Origin: Thermoplasmata archaeon
GTDB lineage: Archaea; Thermoplasmatota; Thermoplasmata; Thermoplasmatales; Thermoplasmataceae
NCBI GenBank assembly: GCA_021811505.1
Contig: JAJZOM010000298.1
Coordinates: forward strand, 1 to 6,357
DNA length: 6,357 nucleotides
Direction: 5' to 3'
Part shown: piece after piece, positions 6,123 to 6,357 of the stretch
Position numbering within the stretch: the first letter of the stretch is position 1
Layout of the letters: each line of letters begins with the position of its first letter
Program-made: the position numbers and the translations under genes
Notes under the pieces: model-generated
Database searches by the model: none
What the model was told of the DNA's origin: nothing
Seen by the model: only the letters and a program-made list of their open reading frames with translations

Positions 6123-6357
6123 ATGCGTCCATACACACGGAAATCTCAAAATAAATATAGGAGAACACTATCGGATAGAGAGGCAAGTGTCCTCTCTGAA
6201 CTAAGTTTTAATGGTAAGATAATATTTTCACCTCATGATCTACAAGTGTACGTAGACAACCCCAGAAGCCTTATTGACGGTTTAATTCGTAAGAAATGGA
6301 TCCTGAAACTGGCGAAAGAAGTGTATCTTATTGTACCGTTTGAAGCAGGAAAATTAG
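6123..6357 (+). CDS. AbiEi-like antitoxin/transcriptional regulator, N-terminal part (runs off the right edge)
   Basis: The frame is open from ATG 6123 to the window end, 78 codons. It has the layout of the AbiEi antitoxin N-terminal winged helix: LSDREASVLSEL (helix 1), IIFSPHDLQVYV (helix 2 region), PRSLIDGLIRKKWI (recognition helix) and LKLAKEVYLIVPFEAG (wing, with the usual Y-L-I-V-P ending). Family members are autoregulating antitoxins of type IV toxin-antitoxin or abortive-infection systems, normally followed by an AbiEii nucleotidyltransferase toxin, which would lie beyond this window. The first 17 residues are basic and precede the domain. A TATA box 30 bases upstream supports the chosen start; an upstream in-frame ATG at 6096 would add nine residues. 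The domain call is from pattern memory, without a search, and only the N-terminus is visible. Confidence 0.7.
   Translation, partial: MRPYTRKSQNKYRRTLSDREASVLSELSFNGKIIFSPHDLQVYVDNPRSLIDGLIRKKWILKLAKEVYLIVPFEAGKL

Noticed and set aside
1..6357. CRISPR arrays, tRNA or rRNA genes
   Set aside because: No regularly spaced direct repeats, cloverleaf-like segments or conserved rRNA stretches were seen on either strand.

Overview
The window reads as an accessory, transposon-scarred stretch of an archaeal chromosome, most likely from a Thermoplasmatales-type euryarchaeon. The basis for that is the style of the proteins: an archaeal IS607 pair, TnpB wording such as VFEDLTGIRK, and two AAA ATPases of the archaeal DUF4143 branch. 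Several genes also appear leaderless, with a TATA-like box about 25-30 bases before the start codon and no Shine-Dalgarno sequence. The placement is an inference from the sequence; no search was run.

Layout. Positions 1-1261 carry the left part of an IS607-family element on the minus strand: an intact serine recombinase tnpA overlapping by four bases a tnpB that stops just after its first RuvC aspartate. A lysine/arginine-rich reading frame on the plus strand runs in from the left edge and ends where tnpB homology ends. Positions 1262-1735 have no convincing gene but end in a promoter overlapped by a perfect 12-bp inverted repeat. Positions 1736-3046 (plus) and 4422-3139 (minus) are two convergent ATPase genes, related to each other but clearly diverged, separated by 92 bases. 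The second has a long AT-rich palindrome upstream. Positions about 4586-4945 hold a decayed second-half tnpB on the plus strand, with in-frame stops, a lost first zinc-ribbon half and a surviving second half. Positions 5674-4928 (minus) encode an uncharacterised Cys-rich protein (GYPSCC and HxxCxxC motifs, reminiscent of DUF483) whose N-terminus looks frameshifted and whose C-terminus overlaps the tnpB debris. A weak small ORF follows at 5808-6008. From 6123 to the right edge is the start of an AbiEi-like winged-helix antitoxin/regulator with a good TATA box.

How it fits together. I see no metabolic pathway. The gene set (IS607 recombinase, remnant TnpB, stand-alone ATPases, a putative type IV antitoxin) is typical of a variable genomic island. 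The most interesting structural point is that the tnpB front half (minus strand, left) and a tnpB back half (plus strand, right) face outward on either side of the ATPase pair. Inverting roughly 97-4600 would place them in the same orientation and frame. That suggests either an inversion with breakpoints inside tnpB or two independent broken copies. Nothing here clearly forms a complete new system; the candidates worth testing are the palindrome-controlled ATPase pair and the Cys-rich gene.
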